From positions 1,478,501-1,542,500 of the forward strand of contig WLWX01000001.1 in assembly GCA_012103375.1 (NCBI GenBank): 64,000 nucleotides of DNA. Direction: 5' to 3'. Below are positions 17,252 to 26,087 of the stretch, piece by piece. Position 1 is the first letter of the stretch. Every line of letters begins with the position of its first letter. Below the pieces are notes generated by a model. That model saw nothing but the letters and a program-made list of their open reading frames with translations, ran no database searches and was not told the DNA's origin. The DNA is from Paracoccaceae bacterium (GTDB lineage: Bacteria > Pseudomonadota > Alphaproteobacteria > Rhodobacterales > Rhodobacteraceae). The position numbers and the translations under genes are program-made.

Positions 17252-17531
17252 CGGTGGGTGGTGAGCATCGCTCCGCGCTTGAATACATCTGCCGCCAGAT
17301 GGGGTCGGCCCTGATTGTTTTGATATGGAGGGCGACGGCATTTGCGCGTTATGTTGCGAAGATCGATAAGTTCCGCTCCAAAATCGCACAGTGGGTTCGA
17401 TCCGTCCCCCCCTCAAGCGCTACGATTCCGCGTCTTCGCAGACAGATCCCACCAATCGCCGATGATCCGGTCGTATTCGACGGGCGTGACAGGCCCGTAA
17501 CCGCTGATGTGGACGGCGGACATTTCGTTTA

Positions 17532-18584
17532 AAGCGTTTCGACATTAACCTGAGACATATCCGGCGGCCTTAAAGTAGTTCCAGCATTCTACTGGGTCGT
17601 AGAGATCGCAGATTGCTCCGATTGCTTCGAAGACCTGGGTAAAGGACCTGGCCCCGATCCGTCGCAAATGGGCTTTCAGTTTAGAGAAGGCCTGCTCGAT
17701 GGGATTCAGGTCGGGCGAGTACGGTGGCAGGTAAAGGAACCAGCAGCCGTGATTGCGTAAAGCCTGCGTCGCCTCCTTATTCCGGTGGGTTGCCAGGTTG
17801 TCGAGAATGACGACAGTGCCGGGGTTGATCTCGGGGACCAGCACTTCGCGGATGTAGGCCGCGAAGGCGGGGCCATCTATCGCTCCCTTGATGACCCAAG
17901 GTGCGATCAGCGCGCCTTGGGTCAGGCCCGCGATCAAGGTTTGGGTTCCCCAGCTTCCGAAGAGCGCATCCATCGTCAGGCGCTTACCGCGCTTGGCTCT
18001 GCCGCGTAGGCGCGTGAGGTTTGTCTTCACTGCGGTTTCGTCAATAAAGACAACGCGCTCAGGAAAGGTCGCAATGGCTGGCGAGCGGTATCTGAACCAG
18101 TCGGCCCGTTGCTGCCTTACCTTGGCGCGGCGGCGCTCGGTTGCGACCAGCGACTTTTTTTGTACGTGAAGCCGAGCCGGGACAGAAGGTTGGCGATGGA
18201 GGAGTGATGCACCCGCACACCCTCTGCATCGGCCAGCGCATTACGCAACTCAAAGAGCGTGATGTCAGGGTCTTGTGCGATCAACTCCTCAAAGAATTCC
18301 CGATGCGGAGCCAGCTTTCCCTTGCCGCGCGGCGGTCCCTGCCGGGCAGGTTCCGCATGACCCTTCATCCTCACCTGACGCGCCCACCGCGCGCCTGTGG
18401 CAGGCGACAGCTTCAACCGCAACGCCGCCGCGCGCCCGCTCAACCCTTCTTCAATGTATCTCTGAAACCGTATCCGAAGCGCAGATGGCAAAGGTGCTGA
18501 CATGATCCATCCTCCCAAACAGGATGAATCACAGATCAGGTCTCAAGGGAATCCCTCGCGATTCAGGTTCAAGCCGAAACGCTT
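17532..18584 (-). mobile_element. IS630-family insertion sequence, copy 2
   Basis: 1053 bp, with TA at 17530-17531 and 18585-18586 as target duplication. The ends read AAGCGTTTCGACATTAACCT on the left and the complementary CGAAACGCTT on the right. It is intact and inserted in the TupA-like gene in the antisense-to-plus, that is the same minus, orientation as the host gene. It shares Leu in the MDALFGSWG segment with copy 1, but Arg in GARWARQ with copies 3 and 4. Confidence 0.93.
17545..18503 (-). CDS. IS630-family transposase, -1 frameshifted (copy 2)
   Basis: Same organisation as copy 1: first frame from ATG 18503 to the stop at 18117 with the helix-turn-helix part, A7 shift site on the minus strand around 18155-18161, second frame to 17545 with the DDE residues (FIDETAVK, ILDNLATHRN, PDLNPIEQ). 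Nothing suggests loss of function: both inverted repeats and the shift site are present, so this copy could be active and could move the truncated copy or others in trans. Confidence 0.9.
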
Positions 18585-19463
18585 TAGGACCGCCTGACCA
18601 TCGGCCATCAGAAAATCGACGCGGATATAGTCGAAACCGGCACCGACCTGGCGCGCGATCCGGCAGAGGTCGTCCCAGCGCTGCGGTACGGGCGGGGCGA
18701 CCTCCATCGGTGGTTTGTGAATTGCGAAGGGCAGAACCTGCCAATTCTCGTCAAACACGCCGACATGGGTAAGTTCGTCACCGGCTTCGGTAAAGGTAAC
18801 GAAACGGATTTCATCGTGGAATAGATGGAATTTGACCTCAGCCGGGCGACCCCCTTGCGGGCCGTGCAGCAGTGGCTCGTTCAGGGCCAGCGCGGTTCCG
18901 AAGCTGCGGTCCAGCCAGTACCTCAGGGTTTTTTGAAGGGCCGCAACGTCGCGGGGCTCACCCGCAGTAAGCGGCATACGCCAACCCGACCCATGCGCAG
19001 GCTTCAGGATGACATCGTCGGGCAGGGCGGCGATGTCGATCTGGTCCGCAGTCGTGGCGACCTGCAGAAACGGCGGCACGACCCAATGATCGGACGGCTG
19101 CAACCGGGACCGTGCAAATTCGCGCGTTGCGACCTTGTCTGAGATTACCGGCAGAAGCGGGTTTTTGTCGCGCAACTTGCGCCACTGCATCTTTTCATTC
19201 CAGGTCCGCGGCGCATTCAGGTTCAAGGGATAGCCGTGAACCTTTTGAAAACGTTTGTGTATCTCTGGCGCGCCTTTGAGGGCGCTTATCCGCGCGCGCA
19301 ACTTGCGCAACTGATCTTTGATGCGCCGGTCAAAGCGCGTGCGGTTCGGATTTGCCATTTCGTTGATCTGCCTGGCTTGTGTTTGCTTGTGATGGCAGGC
19401 CGCAAGGCGCAACTCAAGCCAACAGCGTGGGTTGCAACCGAATGCTGGTGCATGCTCTCCCTA

Positions 19464-20369
19464 AAGCGTTTCGACATTAACCTGAGACATATCCGGCGGC
19501 CTTAAAGTAGTTCCAGCATTCTACTGGGTCGTAGAGATCGCAGATTGCTCCGATTGCTTCGAAGACCTGGGTAAAGGACCTGGCCCCGATCCGTCGCAAA
19601 TGGGCTTTCAGTTTAGAGAAGGCCTGCTCGATGGGATTCAGGTCGGGCGAGTACGGTGGCAGGTAAAGGAACCAGCAGCCGTGATTGCGTAAAGCCTGCG
19701 TCGCCTCCTTATTCCGGTGGGTTGCCAGGTTGTCGAGAATGACGACAGTGCCGGGGTTGATCTCGGGGACCAGCACTTCGCGGATGTAGGCCGCGAAGGC
19801 GGGGCCATCTATCGCTCCCTTGATGACCCAAGGTGCGATCAGCGCGCCTTGGGTCAGGCCCGCGATCAAGGTTTGGGTTCCCCAGCTTCCGAAGGGCGCA
19901 TCCATCGTCAGGCGCTTACCGCGCTTGGCTCTGCCGCGTAGGCGCGTGAGGTTTGTCTTCACTGCGGTTTCGTCAATAAAGACAACGCGCTCAGGAAAGG
20001 TCGCAATGGCTGGCGAGCGGTATCTGAACCAGTCGGCCCGTTGCTGCCTTACCTTGGCGCGGCGGCGCTCGGTTGCGACCAGCGACTTTTTTTGTACGTG
20101 AAGCCGAGCCGGGACAGAAGGTTGGCGATGGAGGAGTGATGCACCCGCACACCCTCTGCATCGGCCAGCGCATTACGCAACTCAAAGAGCGTGATGTCAG
20201 GGTCTTGTGCGATCAACTCCTCAAAGAATTCCCGATGCGGAGCCAGCTTTCCCTTGCCGCGCGGCGGTCCCTGCCGGGCAGGTTCCGCATGACCCTTCAT
20301 CCTCACCTGACGCGCCCACCGCGCGCCTGTGGCAGGCGACAGCTTCAACCGCAACGCCGCCGCGCGCCC
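19464..20369 (-). mobile_element. IS630-family insertion sequence, copy 3 (truncated)
   Basis: The left end (TA at 19462-19463, then AAGCGTTTCGACATT) is intact, but identity with copies 2 and 4 stops at 20369, in the orfA start region. The last 147 bp, including the right inverted repeat, the transposase start codon and its ribosome-binding site, are gone. The sequence switches within CGCGCGCCC to a GC-rich repeat that also occurs near 54.0 and 56.1 kb. It cannot transpose on its own. Confidence 0.92.
19477..20369 (-). pseudogene. IS630 transposase remnant without N-terminus (copy 3)
   Basis: The catalytic second frame (19477-19962) is complete with its DDE motifs, but the first frame has lost about its first 24 residues, replaced by unrelated sequence. 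The frame remains open upstream to about 20525, so a hybrid of 158 residues beginning MVRHRLACEF could be read, but there is no sign that it is expressed. Pro instead of Leu in MDAPFGSWG groups it with copy 4. Confidence 0.85.
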
Positions 20370-20402
20370 TGCGCCTGCGGCGCGCACCGGGCGCAGGTAA
20401 CT
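20361..20402 (-). repeat. GC-rich dispersed repeat, partial copy R1
   Basis: On the minus strand it reads TTACCTGCGCCCGGTGCGCG followed by CCGCAGGCGCAGGGCGCGCG, the same as the start of the copies at 54015 (R2) and 56116 (R3). It is cut at the junction with IS630 copy 3, where CGCGCGCCC is common to both partners. The remaining 186 bases up to the rhomboid gene hold no gene I can support. Confidence 0.7.
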
Positions 20403-20555
20403 CCAGCAGCGTGTCAGATATTTGGGATGGCGCCTAAAGTGCCCCATGTGCATGCAATCAAGGCGCAGCCGCCGTCCCTCAGTGAGATTGCAAGTAAACT
20501 CACATGCCAGCCGGTGTCGCACCAAAGGCGCGCCAGTTTTTCTTGTTCGGCGCGC

Positions 20556-21275
20556 TTACTTGCGGCGCACGTGTGGGATGCGCGATTTGTCGAAATCATA
20601 CTGCGCTTCGGGGTGGTCCGGGTGGCCGTGGGTGCGTTTCCAGAACGCGAACCCGCCCGCGTGCAGCCAGATCGGAATCGTCAGGATGGCCCCAACCACA
20701 AATCCACCCGCATGCGCCCAATAAGCAACGCCGCCGCCGGTCAGATCGGTGGTGATGCCATTGAACAATTGCAGCCCGAACCACAGCCCCAGCATGACCC
20801 ATGCGGGCACCGAGAAGACTTTGAAATACACGATGAGAATCAGCAGGATGTCAACTTTTGCACGCGGGAACAGCAGCAGGTATCCCCCCATGACAGCGGC
20901 GATTGCGCCTGACGCGCCGACGATTGGCACGTTTGATCCGACATCGCTCATCACCTGTACAAGGCCCGCGCCGACGCCGCCCAGAAGATAGAACACCAGG
21001 AAGCCGACATGCCCCATCTTGTCGCCGAAAATCCATAAAAACAGCATGTTACCTGCAAGATGCATGAACCAGGCGTGGATGAATGTTGAAGAGAGGAATG
21101 TGATCGGCGAATTCAGCGCCGGGATCAAAGCCCAGTTGAAATAGAATTCGGCCTGCGCGCGCGGCTGGCTTTCAAGGGTCCAGGTGAACAGAAATACGAT
21201 GATGTTCCCCGCCAGAAGGGCATAGGTCACATAGGGCCTACGCTCGGACGGGTTGTGATCGCGGATCGGGAACAT
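20556..21275 (-). CDS. Rhomboid-family intramembrane serine protease
   Basis: 239 residues from ATG 21275 (MFPIRDHNPSERRPYVTYALL), the normal start for the family; the frame is open far upstream but that part is Pro/Arg-rich and not conserved. Six membrane helices are recognisable. The catalytic dyad is Ser122 in GASGAIAAVMGGY and His188 in YWAHAGGF; HLAGNMLFLWIFGDKMG in the second helix has the conserved His/Asn of the oxyanion region. Such proteases cut substrates inside the membrane; the substrate is unknown. The C-terminal tail (HGHPDHPEAQYDFDKSRIPHVRRK) is cytosolic and charged. Confidence 0.9.
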   Translation of the reverse strand: MFPIRDHNPSERRPYVTYALLAGNIIVFLFTWTLESQPRAQAEFYFNWALIPALNSPITFLSSTFIHAWFMHLAGNMLFLWIFGDKMGHVGFLVFYLLGGVGAGLVQVMSDVGSNVPIVGASGAIAAVMGGYLLLFPRAKVDILLILIVYFKVFSVPAWVMLGLWFGLQLFNGITTDLTGGGVAYWAHAGGFVVGAILTIPIWLHAGGFAFWKRTHGHPDHPEAQYDFDKSRIPHVRRK

Positions 21276-21450
21276 CGTGCCACGCTGCCGTGGCCGGGAG
21301 GCGGGGTCAAGCTGGATAGGCGGCAAGATCGTCCCATTGCGGGGGCCCTGTGGCGCGCGGGCCGTCATCCTTGGCGGCGCCTGCCTGCCCGCATTGCGGC
21401 GCCTATCAGGATTGCTTAGGTCTGGGCGGGCCTCAATTAGGGATACCCCG

Positions 21451-22431
21451 ATGCCTGACCTTTCCAACCGCCCCCGGTATGCCGCGCGCCTGAATGCATT
21501 CAAGATCGGCCTGCCCAAAGGGTCGGGCCTGCCGGGGATGATTGCGCGGGCGGCATCCGTGCCGGGCATGGATGCGGCGGATCTGAATTATCCCGACCAT
21601 TTCGCGGGCCATTCGCCCGCCGAAATGGCGCAGGTGCTGGCCGGTCACGGCATGGCGCTGAACGGGCTGGCGATGCGCTATTACACTGATCCGGGATTTC
21701 GCCTTGGCGCCTTCACCAACCCAGATCCAAAGGTGCGGCAGGCCGCGATCGACATCACGCGCGCGGGGCTGGATGCGCTGGCCGAGATGGGCGGCACTCA
21801 GATGACGCTCTGGATAGGGCAGGACGGGTTCGACTATGCGTTTCAAGGCGATTACGGCGCGATGTGGGATTGGACGGTCGAGGCATTGCAGACGGTTGCC
21901 GACCACAACCCGGCGCTGGAAATCGCGATCGAGTACAAACCGAATGAGCCGCGGGCCTTTGCGCTGATGCCCGATGTGGCAACCACGCTGCTGGGGGTCA
22001 AAGAGGCCGCGCGCGATAACATCGGCGTAACGCTCGACTTCGCGCATGTGCTTTATGCCGACGAGATGCCAGCGCATTCGGCGCATCTGATCGCGCGGCA
22101 TTCCCGCCTGATGGGCGTGCACCTCAACGACGGCTATGGCAAACGCGATGACGGGCTGATGGTCGGGACGGTGCATCCGATCCAGACAGTTGAGCTGTTT
22201 GTTGAGCTGTCGCGCGCAAATTATGACGGTGTCATATATTTTGATACGTTCCCGGATCACGGTGGTCTTGATCCGGTTGCCGAGGCGACGACGAATATCG
22301 CCTTGTGTGAGCGCCTGCGCGATGTTGCCGCCGGTCTGGTCGATGACGCCGAACTTGCAGGCGCGATTTCCAGGCAGGATGCCGCAACCTCGATGCGGAT
22401 CGTTGGGCGCGCGCTTTACGGGTCCGACTGA
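21451..22431 (+). CDS. Sugar phosphate isomerase/epimerase-like TIM-barrel protein
   Basis: 326 residues from ATG 21451. It belongs to the xylose-isomerase-like TIM-barrel superfamily (AP_endonuc_2): metal-ligand positions are suggested by IAIEYKPNEPRAF (Glu), VTLDFAHVLYADEMPAHSAHLIARHSRLMGVHLNDGYGKRDDG (Asp, His, His) and YFDTFPDHGGLDPV. Members of this type isomerise ketoses such as rhamnulose or fuculose precursors with Mn or Zn. The next gene, a PfkB kinase, starts on the last base of its stop codon (TGATG), so they are co-translated. This opens a sugar-catabolism cluster running to 28.6 kb. The exact sugar is not known. Confidence 0.82.
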   Translation: MPDLSNRPRYAARLNAFKIGLPKGSGLPGMIARAASVPGMDAADLNYPDHFAGHSPAEMAQVLAGHGMALNGLAMRYYTDPGFRLGAFTNPDPKVRQAAIDITRAGLDALAEMGGTQMTLWIGQDGFDYAFQGDYGAMWDWTVEALQTVADHNPALEIAIEYKPNEPRAFALMPDVATTLLGVKEAARDNIGVTLDFAHVLYADEMPAHSAHLIARHSRLMGVHLNDGYGKRDDGLMVGTVHPIQTVELFVELSRANYDGVIYFDTFPDHGGLDPVAEATTNIALCERLRDVAAGLVDDAELAGAISRQDAATSMRIVGRALYGSD

Positions 22432-23333
22432 TGGCGGTTCAGGTCGTCGGTTCGCTGCATCTGAACGTGGTGGTCAACGCCCCACGCCTGCCGCGCCTTG
22501 ATGAGACGCTGTCGGGCCAGTCGGTGGCCTATGCCTTTGGGGGCAAAGGCGGCAATCAGGCGGTGGCAGCGGCGCGGATGGGCGCGTCCGTGGCAATAGC
22601 CGGGCGGGTCGGTGCGGATGATTTCGCCGTGCATCTGCTGCGCGAACTGGATGCCGCCGGGGTGGATCGAAGCGGTGTCCAGCAGGACGACGGTGCCTCG
22701 GGGATGAGCGCTGCAATTGTCGATGCGTCTGGCGATTACGGGGCGGTCATTGTGTCCGCCGCGAACCTGAGGATTGATGCGCAACGGGTTGAGATAAATC
22801 AGGAAACGAAAATCCTGTGTCTGCAAAACGAAGTTCCTGAACCGGTGAACCTGGCCCTTGCCCGAAAGGCCCGCGTCGCGAATGTTCTGGTCATTCTGAA
22901 CGCCGCCCCGGCGCGGGACACGCAGGCTGAGTTGCTGGAACTGACCGATATCCTGGTGGTCAACAGGGGCGAGGCCACAGAACTCACCGGCGACGCCACG
23001 TCGAGCGAACAGGCGCGGATGCTGGCTGCACGCACCGGCGGTTCGGTCGTCGTCACGCTGGGGGCCGATGGGCTGATCTGGGCGGGGCCCGACGGGAAAT
23101 CGGAGGCATTGGCGGCGCATCCGGTCAAGGTGATTTCGACCCACGGGGCGGGCGACACCTTTGTCGGAGCATTGGCGGCAGCATTGGATGCAGGCCGCGC
23201 ATTGGCACAAGCGCCGCGCTTGGCGCAAGCGGCCGCCGCGTTACATGTTGCAACCCCGGTTGATCAACGCCGGGCCATCACACTGGCAGCGGTGGAACAG
23301 TTCGCTCAGACCGCTCAGACAGGAAGCCCGTAG
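22431..23333 (+). CDS. PfkB/ribokinase-family carbohydrate kinase
   Basis: 300 residues. The first PfkB signature is seen as AYAFGGKGGNQAVAAARMGASVAIAGRVGADDFA (residues 37-70) and the second as VKVISTHGAGDTFVGALAAALDAG (about 226-250), where the Asp of GAGDT is the catalytic base. VVNRGEATELTG and VVVTLGADGLIW are the ATP-site segments. It phosphorylates a sugar or sugar-acid hydroxyl with ATP in the cytoplasm. GGKGGNQ favours the ribokinase subgroup. It is coupled to the TIM-barrel gene, and its last 19 bases overlap the convergent amidohydrolase gene. Confidence 0.88.
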   Translation: MAVQVVGSLHLNVVVNAPRLPRLDETLSGQSVAYAFGGKGGNQAVAAARMGASVAIAGRVGADDFAVHLLRELDAAGVDRSGVQQDDGASGMSAAIVDASGDYGAVIVSAANLRIDAQRVEINQETKILCLQNEVPEPVNLALARKARVANVLVILNAAPARDTQAELLELTDILVVNRGEATELTGDATSSEQARMLAARTGGSVVVTLGADGLIWAGPDGKSEALAAHPVKVISTHGAGDTFVGALAAALDAGRALAQAPRLAQAAAALHVATPVDQRRAITLAAVEQFAQTAQTGSP

Positions 23334-24154
23334 AAGCGTACCGCCGTACCGCCAAAGACCTGCGCGCGGTCATCCGCCGACAGTTGCGCGCAAAGCGCCT
23401 CGGCCGCGCGTCGCCAGTCGCCATATGGTGCGCGCAACTGGCAGACCGGCCAGTCCGACCCCCACATCACGCGATCCGGACCGAAAGCGTCCAGAACCAC
23501 GTCGCAGTAGGGGCGCAGGTCGTAGATGGCCCAACCCTCGGCGGCTTCGGTGACCAGACCGCTCAGCTTGCAGCAGGTGCCGGGGCGATCGGCCAACCGG
23601 CGCATTCCATCGGCCCATTGGGTGAATGCCGCATCCGAATGACCGGCGATATCCGGTTTCATGCAATGGTCGATCACAACGTTCAGATCCGGGTGATTCC
23701 CCAACAATTCTGCGAAGTTATCCAGATGGCGCGGAAAGCCCAGGGCGTCAAAGGTCAACCCCAGATCGCTGAGGGCGCGATAGGCCCACTGCACATCCTC
23801 GCGCAGCATCCAATTGTCATCGGCAATGTCCTGTATCATCGGGCGGACACCCAGAAATTTCGGATGCTTGGCCAGGCGGGACAAGGTGGCGGCGTCGTTG
23901 GGGTTTTCGAAATCAATCCAGCCGACGACGCCCGCAACGTGGTCCGTAGCATCGGCGATGCCCAGCATGTATTCGGTTTCGGCCACGGTGGCGGCGGCCT
24001 GCACCAGCACGGTTTTGTTGATCCTGTGGGCGGTTAGATGCTGCGCCAGATCGGCGGGGCGATACTGTCGGTCCAGCACCGGGTGGCCTTCGGGCATCCA
24101 ATCGTAATCGCCGCGCCTGGGCTGCCAGTAATGCTGATGCGCGTCGATCTGCAT
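23315..24154 (-). CDS. Amidohydrolase, fuconolactonase-like
   Basis: 279 residues of the amidohydrolase-2 family. It starts MQIDAHQHYWQPRRGDYDWMP, the typical N-terminus of L-fucono- and L-rhamnono-lactonases, followed by RPADLAQHLTAHRINKTVLVQAA, NVVIDHCMKPDI (metal or base His/Asp region), CCKLSGLVTEA and MWGSDWPVCQL with the conserved Asp. It probably opens a sugar lactone to the acid. Its start overlaps the stop of the aldo-keto reductase gene by one base (TGATG), so the two form an operon: the reductase would produce the lactone and this enzyme hydrolyse it. Confidence 0.85.
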   Translation of the reverse strand: MQIDAHQHYWQPRRGDYDWMPEGHPVLDRQYRPADLAQHLTAHRINKTVLVQAAATVAETEYMLGIADATDHVAGVVGWIDFENPNDAATLSRLAKHPKFLGVRPMIQDIADDNWMLREDVQWAYRALSDLGLTFDALGFPRHLDNFAELLGNHPDLNVVIDHCMKPDIAGHSDAAFTQWADGMRRLADRPGTCCKLSGLVTEAAEGWAIYDLRPYCDVVLDAFGPDRVMWGSDWPVCQLRAPYGDWRRAAEALCAQLSADDRAQVFGGTAVRFYGLPV

Positions 24155-25191
24155 CAGGGGGTGCCGATTGGCGCATCAGCATGCATCAGCCCGGCCTCTT
24201 TCAGCGCCACCCACAGCGCGTGGGGGATGGCGCCCGCGCGGGCCACCTTAATGTTCTGCGCCATTTCGCCGGTCGATTGCCCGCCCGGTATGACCGACAG
24301 GACCGAGGGGTGCAGCAACGGAAAATGGAACGCCGCCTGCACCAGATCGGTGCCGTGTTCCAGGCACATCGCCTCGATCCGCGTCACTTTGTCGAGGATA
24401 TCCTGCGGCGCAACCTCATAGTTGTAGAACGCGCCCGGCTTTGGCCCGGTGGCAAGGATGCCCGAGTTATACGGCCCGCCAATCACGATCCCGATGCCGC
24501 GATCCTGGCACAGCGGCAGAAAGCTGTTCAGCGCGTCCTGTTCCAACAAAGTATACCGTCCGGCCAGCAGGAATATGTCGTAATCGCCACGCTCGGCCAG
24601 TTGCTGACAAACCTCCCATTCGTTCACGCCCGCGCCGAACGCCTTGATCGTGCCGTCCAGGCGCAGCCGTTCCAGCGCGTGGTAACCACCCGCCATCAGC
24701 TGATCGACTTTGGCGTTCACATTCGCCCGGCTGCCCTGATTTGGGACGTCGATGTCGTGGGCAAACAGCATGTCGATCCGGTCCACCCCGAGGCGCTCCA
24801 GCGAGTGTTCGACAGACCGCATCACCCCGTCATAGGAAAAATCGTAAACCTCGCGCCGGGAGGGCACATTGAACCATTTTCCGGCACCGTCGGCCTGCTC
24901 TGGCGGAACCGCCTTCAATAGCCGCCCAACCTTGGTGGACAGGACATAGTCGTCGCGCGGCTTGGTCTTCAGGAACCGGTTCAGGCGCGTTTCGGACTGG
25001 CCATAGCCGTAAAGTGGCGCGGTGTCATAATACCGAACGCCACCGGCCCAGGCGGCCTCAAGAATCTCATTGGCGTCATCATCGCTGATCGCGCGATAAA
25101 GATTGCCAAGCGGGGCCGACCCGAAGCCAAGTTCGGTCAGGGCAACACCGCCGTTGCCGATCCGGTCCCAATGGCGTGCGCTAAGTGTCAT
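24154..25191 (-). CDS. Aldo/keto reductase, aldose 1-dehydrogenase-like
   Basis: 345 residues from ATG 25191, preceded by GGAGG. An aldo-keto reductase barrel: LTELGFGSAPLGNLY at the start, GVRYYDTAPLYGYGQSETRLNRFL with catalytic Asp and Tyr, LSTKVGRLL with Lys, and DMLFAHDID with the His. It resembles the L-fucose (D-threo-aldose) 1-dehydrogenase / pyridoxal 4-dehydrogenase branch, which oxidise a sugar hemiacetal to the lactone with NAD(P)+. That fits the lactonase-like gene directly downstream. It diverges from the SgcQ-type gene across 89 bases, so both operons may share regulation. Confidence 0.87.
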   Translation of the reverse strand: MTLSARHWDRIGNGGVALTELGFGSAPLGNLYRAISDDDANEILEAAWAGGVRYYDTAPLYGYGQSETRLNRFLKTKPRDDYVLSTKVGRLLKAVPPEQADGAGKWFNVPSRREVYDFSYDGVMRSVEHSLERLGVDRIDMLFAHDIDVPNQGSRANVNAKVDQLMAGGYHALERLRLDGTIKAFGAGVNEWEVCQQLAERGDYDIFLLAGRYTLLEQDALNSFLPLCQDRGIGIVIGGPYNSGILATGPKPGAFYNYEVAPQDILDKVTRIEAMCLEHGTDLVQAAFHFPLLHPSVLSVIPGGQSTGEMAQNIKVARAGAIPHALWVALKEAGLMHADAPIGTP

Positions 25192-25280
25192 GGCATCCTC
25201 CGCTGTGTTGTCGCCCATATGATTTGCTTTTGCACTTCAGGGCAAGATCGTTAGGTTGTGCGCGGCAAAGGGGGCAGAGA

Positions 25281-26087
25281 ATGCGACGGTTTTACAATAT
25301 CTTCGGGGACACCAAACCGGTGATCGCCATGGTGCATCTGGGGGCGCTGCCGGGGACTCCGCTTTATGATGCGGATGCGGGCGTGGCCGGGATACTGGCA
25401 GGCGCGCGGGCCGATCTGGATGCCCTGCAGGCGGCGGGCGTCGATGCGGTGATGTTCGGGAATGAGAATGATCGCCCGTATGAGTTTGACGTGGATCGTG
25501 CCTCCCTCGCGACAATGGCCAGCGTTATCGGCCAGTTGCGCAGCGACATTAAAGTTCCGCTTGGTGTTAACGTCCTGTGGGACCCGATGAGCACGGTGGC
25601 TTTGGCCGCTGCCACAGGTGCCGATTTCGCGCGCGAGATCTTCACCGGCACCTATGCGTCCGACATGGGCCACTGGGCGCCGGACGCGGGTAAGGCGCTG
25701 CGGTATCGCTCGCGCTTGACGCGCGAAGATCTGGCACTTTTGTTCAATGTTTCGGCAGAGTTCGCGCACAGTCTTGATGCAAGACCACTGGCAGATCGGG
25801 CCCGCAGTGCGGTGTTTTCGTCGATCCCAGATGCGGTGCTGGTCAGCGGGCAAATCACCGGAGAAGCGGCCGAGATGAGCGCGCTTGAGGCCGTAAAATC
25901 CGCCGTCGATGTGCCGGTTCTGGCCAACACGGGCGTCAAGCATGACACCGTGGCAGATGTGCTGGCCGTTGCGGATGGCTGCATTGTCGGATCGTCGCTG
26001 AAGGTGGACGGCGATACCTGGAACACGGTCGATCCGGACCGTGCCGCCGATTTCATGGCACGGGCGCGGAAGGCGCGCGGGGAATGA
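25281..26087 (+). CDS. BtpA/SgcQ family protein
   Basis: 268 residues from ATG 25281 (GGGGGCAGAGA upstream). A probable TIM barrel of the BtpA family: KPVIAMVHLGALPGTPLYDADAG at the N-terminus, GVDAVMFGNENDRPYEF, VPLGVNVLWDPMSTVALAAATGADFAREIFTGTYASDMGHWAPDAG, VSGQITGEAAEMSALEAVK, PVLANTGVKHDTVADVLAVADGCIVGSSLKVDG. BtpA was named for photosystem I in cyanobacteria, but the bacterial SgcQ branch sits in sugar operons. Its stop overlaps the start of the M42 gene by four bases. SgcQ together with an SgcX-type M42 protein repeats the pairing of the E. coli sgc operon. The reaction is unknown. Confidence 0.88.
   Translation: MRRFYNIFGDTKPVIAMVHLGALPGTPLYDADAGVAGILAGARADLDALQAAGVDAVMFGNENDRPYEFDVDRASLATMASVIGQLRSDIKVPLGVNVLWDPMSTVALAAATGADFAREIFTGTYASDMGHWAPDAGKALRYRSRLTREDLALLFNVSAEFAHSLDARPLADRARSAVFSSIPDAVLVSGQITGEAAEMSALEAVKSAVDVPVLANTGVKHDTVADVLAVADGCIVGSSLKVDGDTWNTVDPDRAADFMARARKARGE

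Larger units (their letters stand above)
17413..19358 (-). pseudogene. TupA-like ATP-grasp gene split by IS630 copy 2
   Basis: The 5' part (19358 or 19412 down to 18585) encodes a TupA-like ATP-grasp protein: HGYPLNLNAPRTWNEKMQWRKL, LPVISDKVATREF, ILKPAHGSGW, AEVKFHLFHDEIRF, GFDYIRVDFLMADGQAVL. At the TA of the CTA codon the IS copy begins. Behind the IS, from 17529, the same frame goes on as NEMSAVHISGYGPVTPVEYDRIIGDWWDL and stops at 17413, which is the normal C-terminal end of the family. Removing 17532-18584 and one TA restores an intact frame of 296 (or 314) codons. Family members are tied to polysaccharide or teichuronopeptide synthesis by ATP-dependent ligation. As it stands the protein would lose its last 38 residues. 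Confidence 0.88.

Noticed and set aside
17370..17412. GGTTCGATCC-like stretch considered as a tRNA T-arm
   Set aside because: No cloverleaf can be formed around it on either strand.
17785..18500. Plus-strand frames of 74, 93 and 119 codons inside IS630 copies
   Set aside because: They recur in every copy only because they are antisense to the transposase; no independent start signals.
17532..20369. Copies 2 and 3 of the IS as a composite transposon carrying the ATP-grasp gene
   Set aside because: Copy 2 lies inside the gene rather than beyond it and copy 3 lacks its outer end, so joint mobility is not supported.
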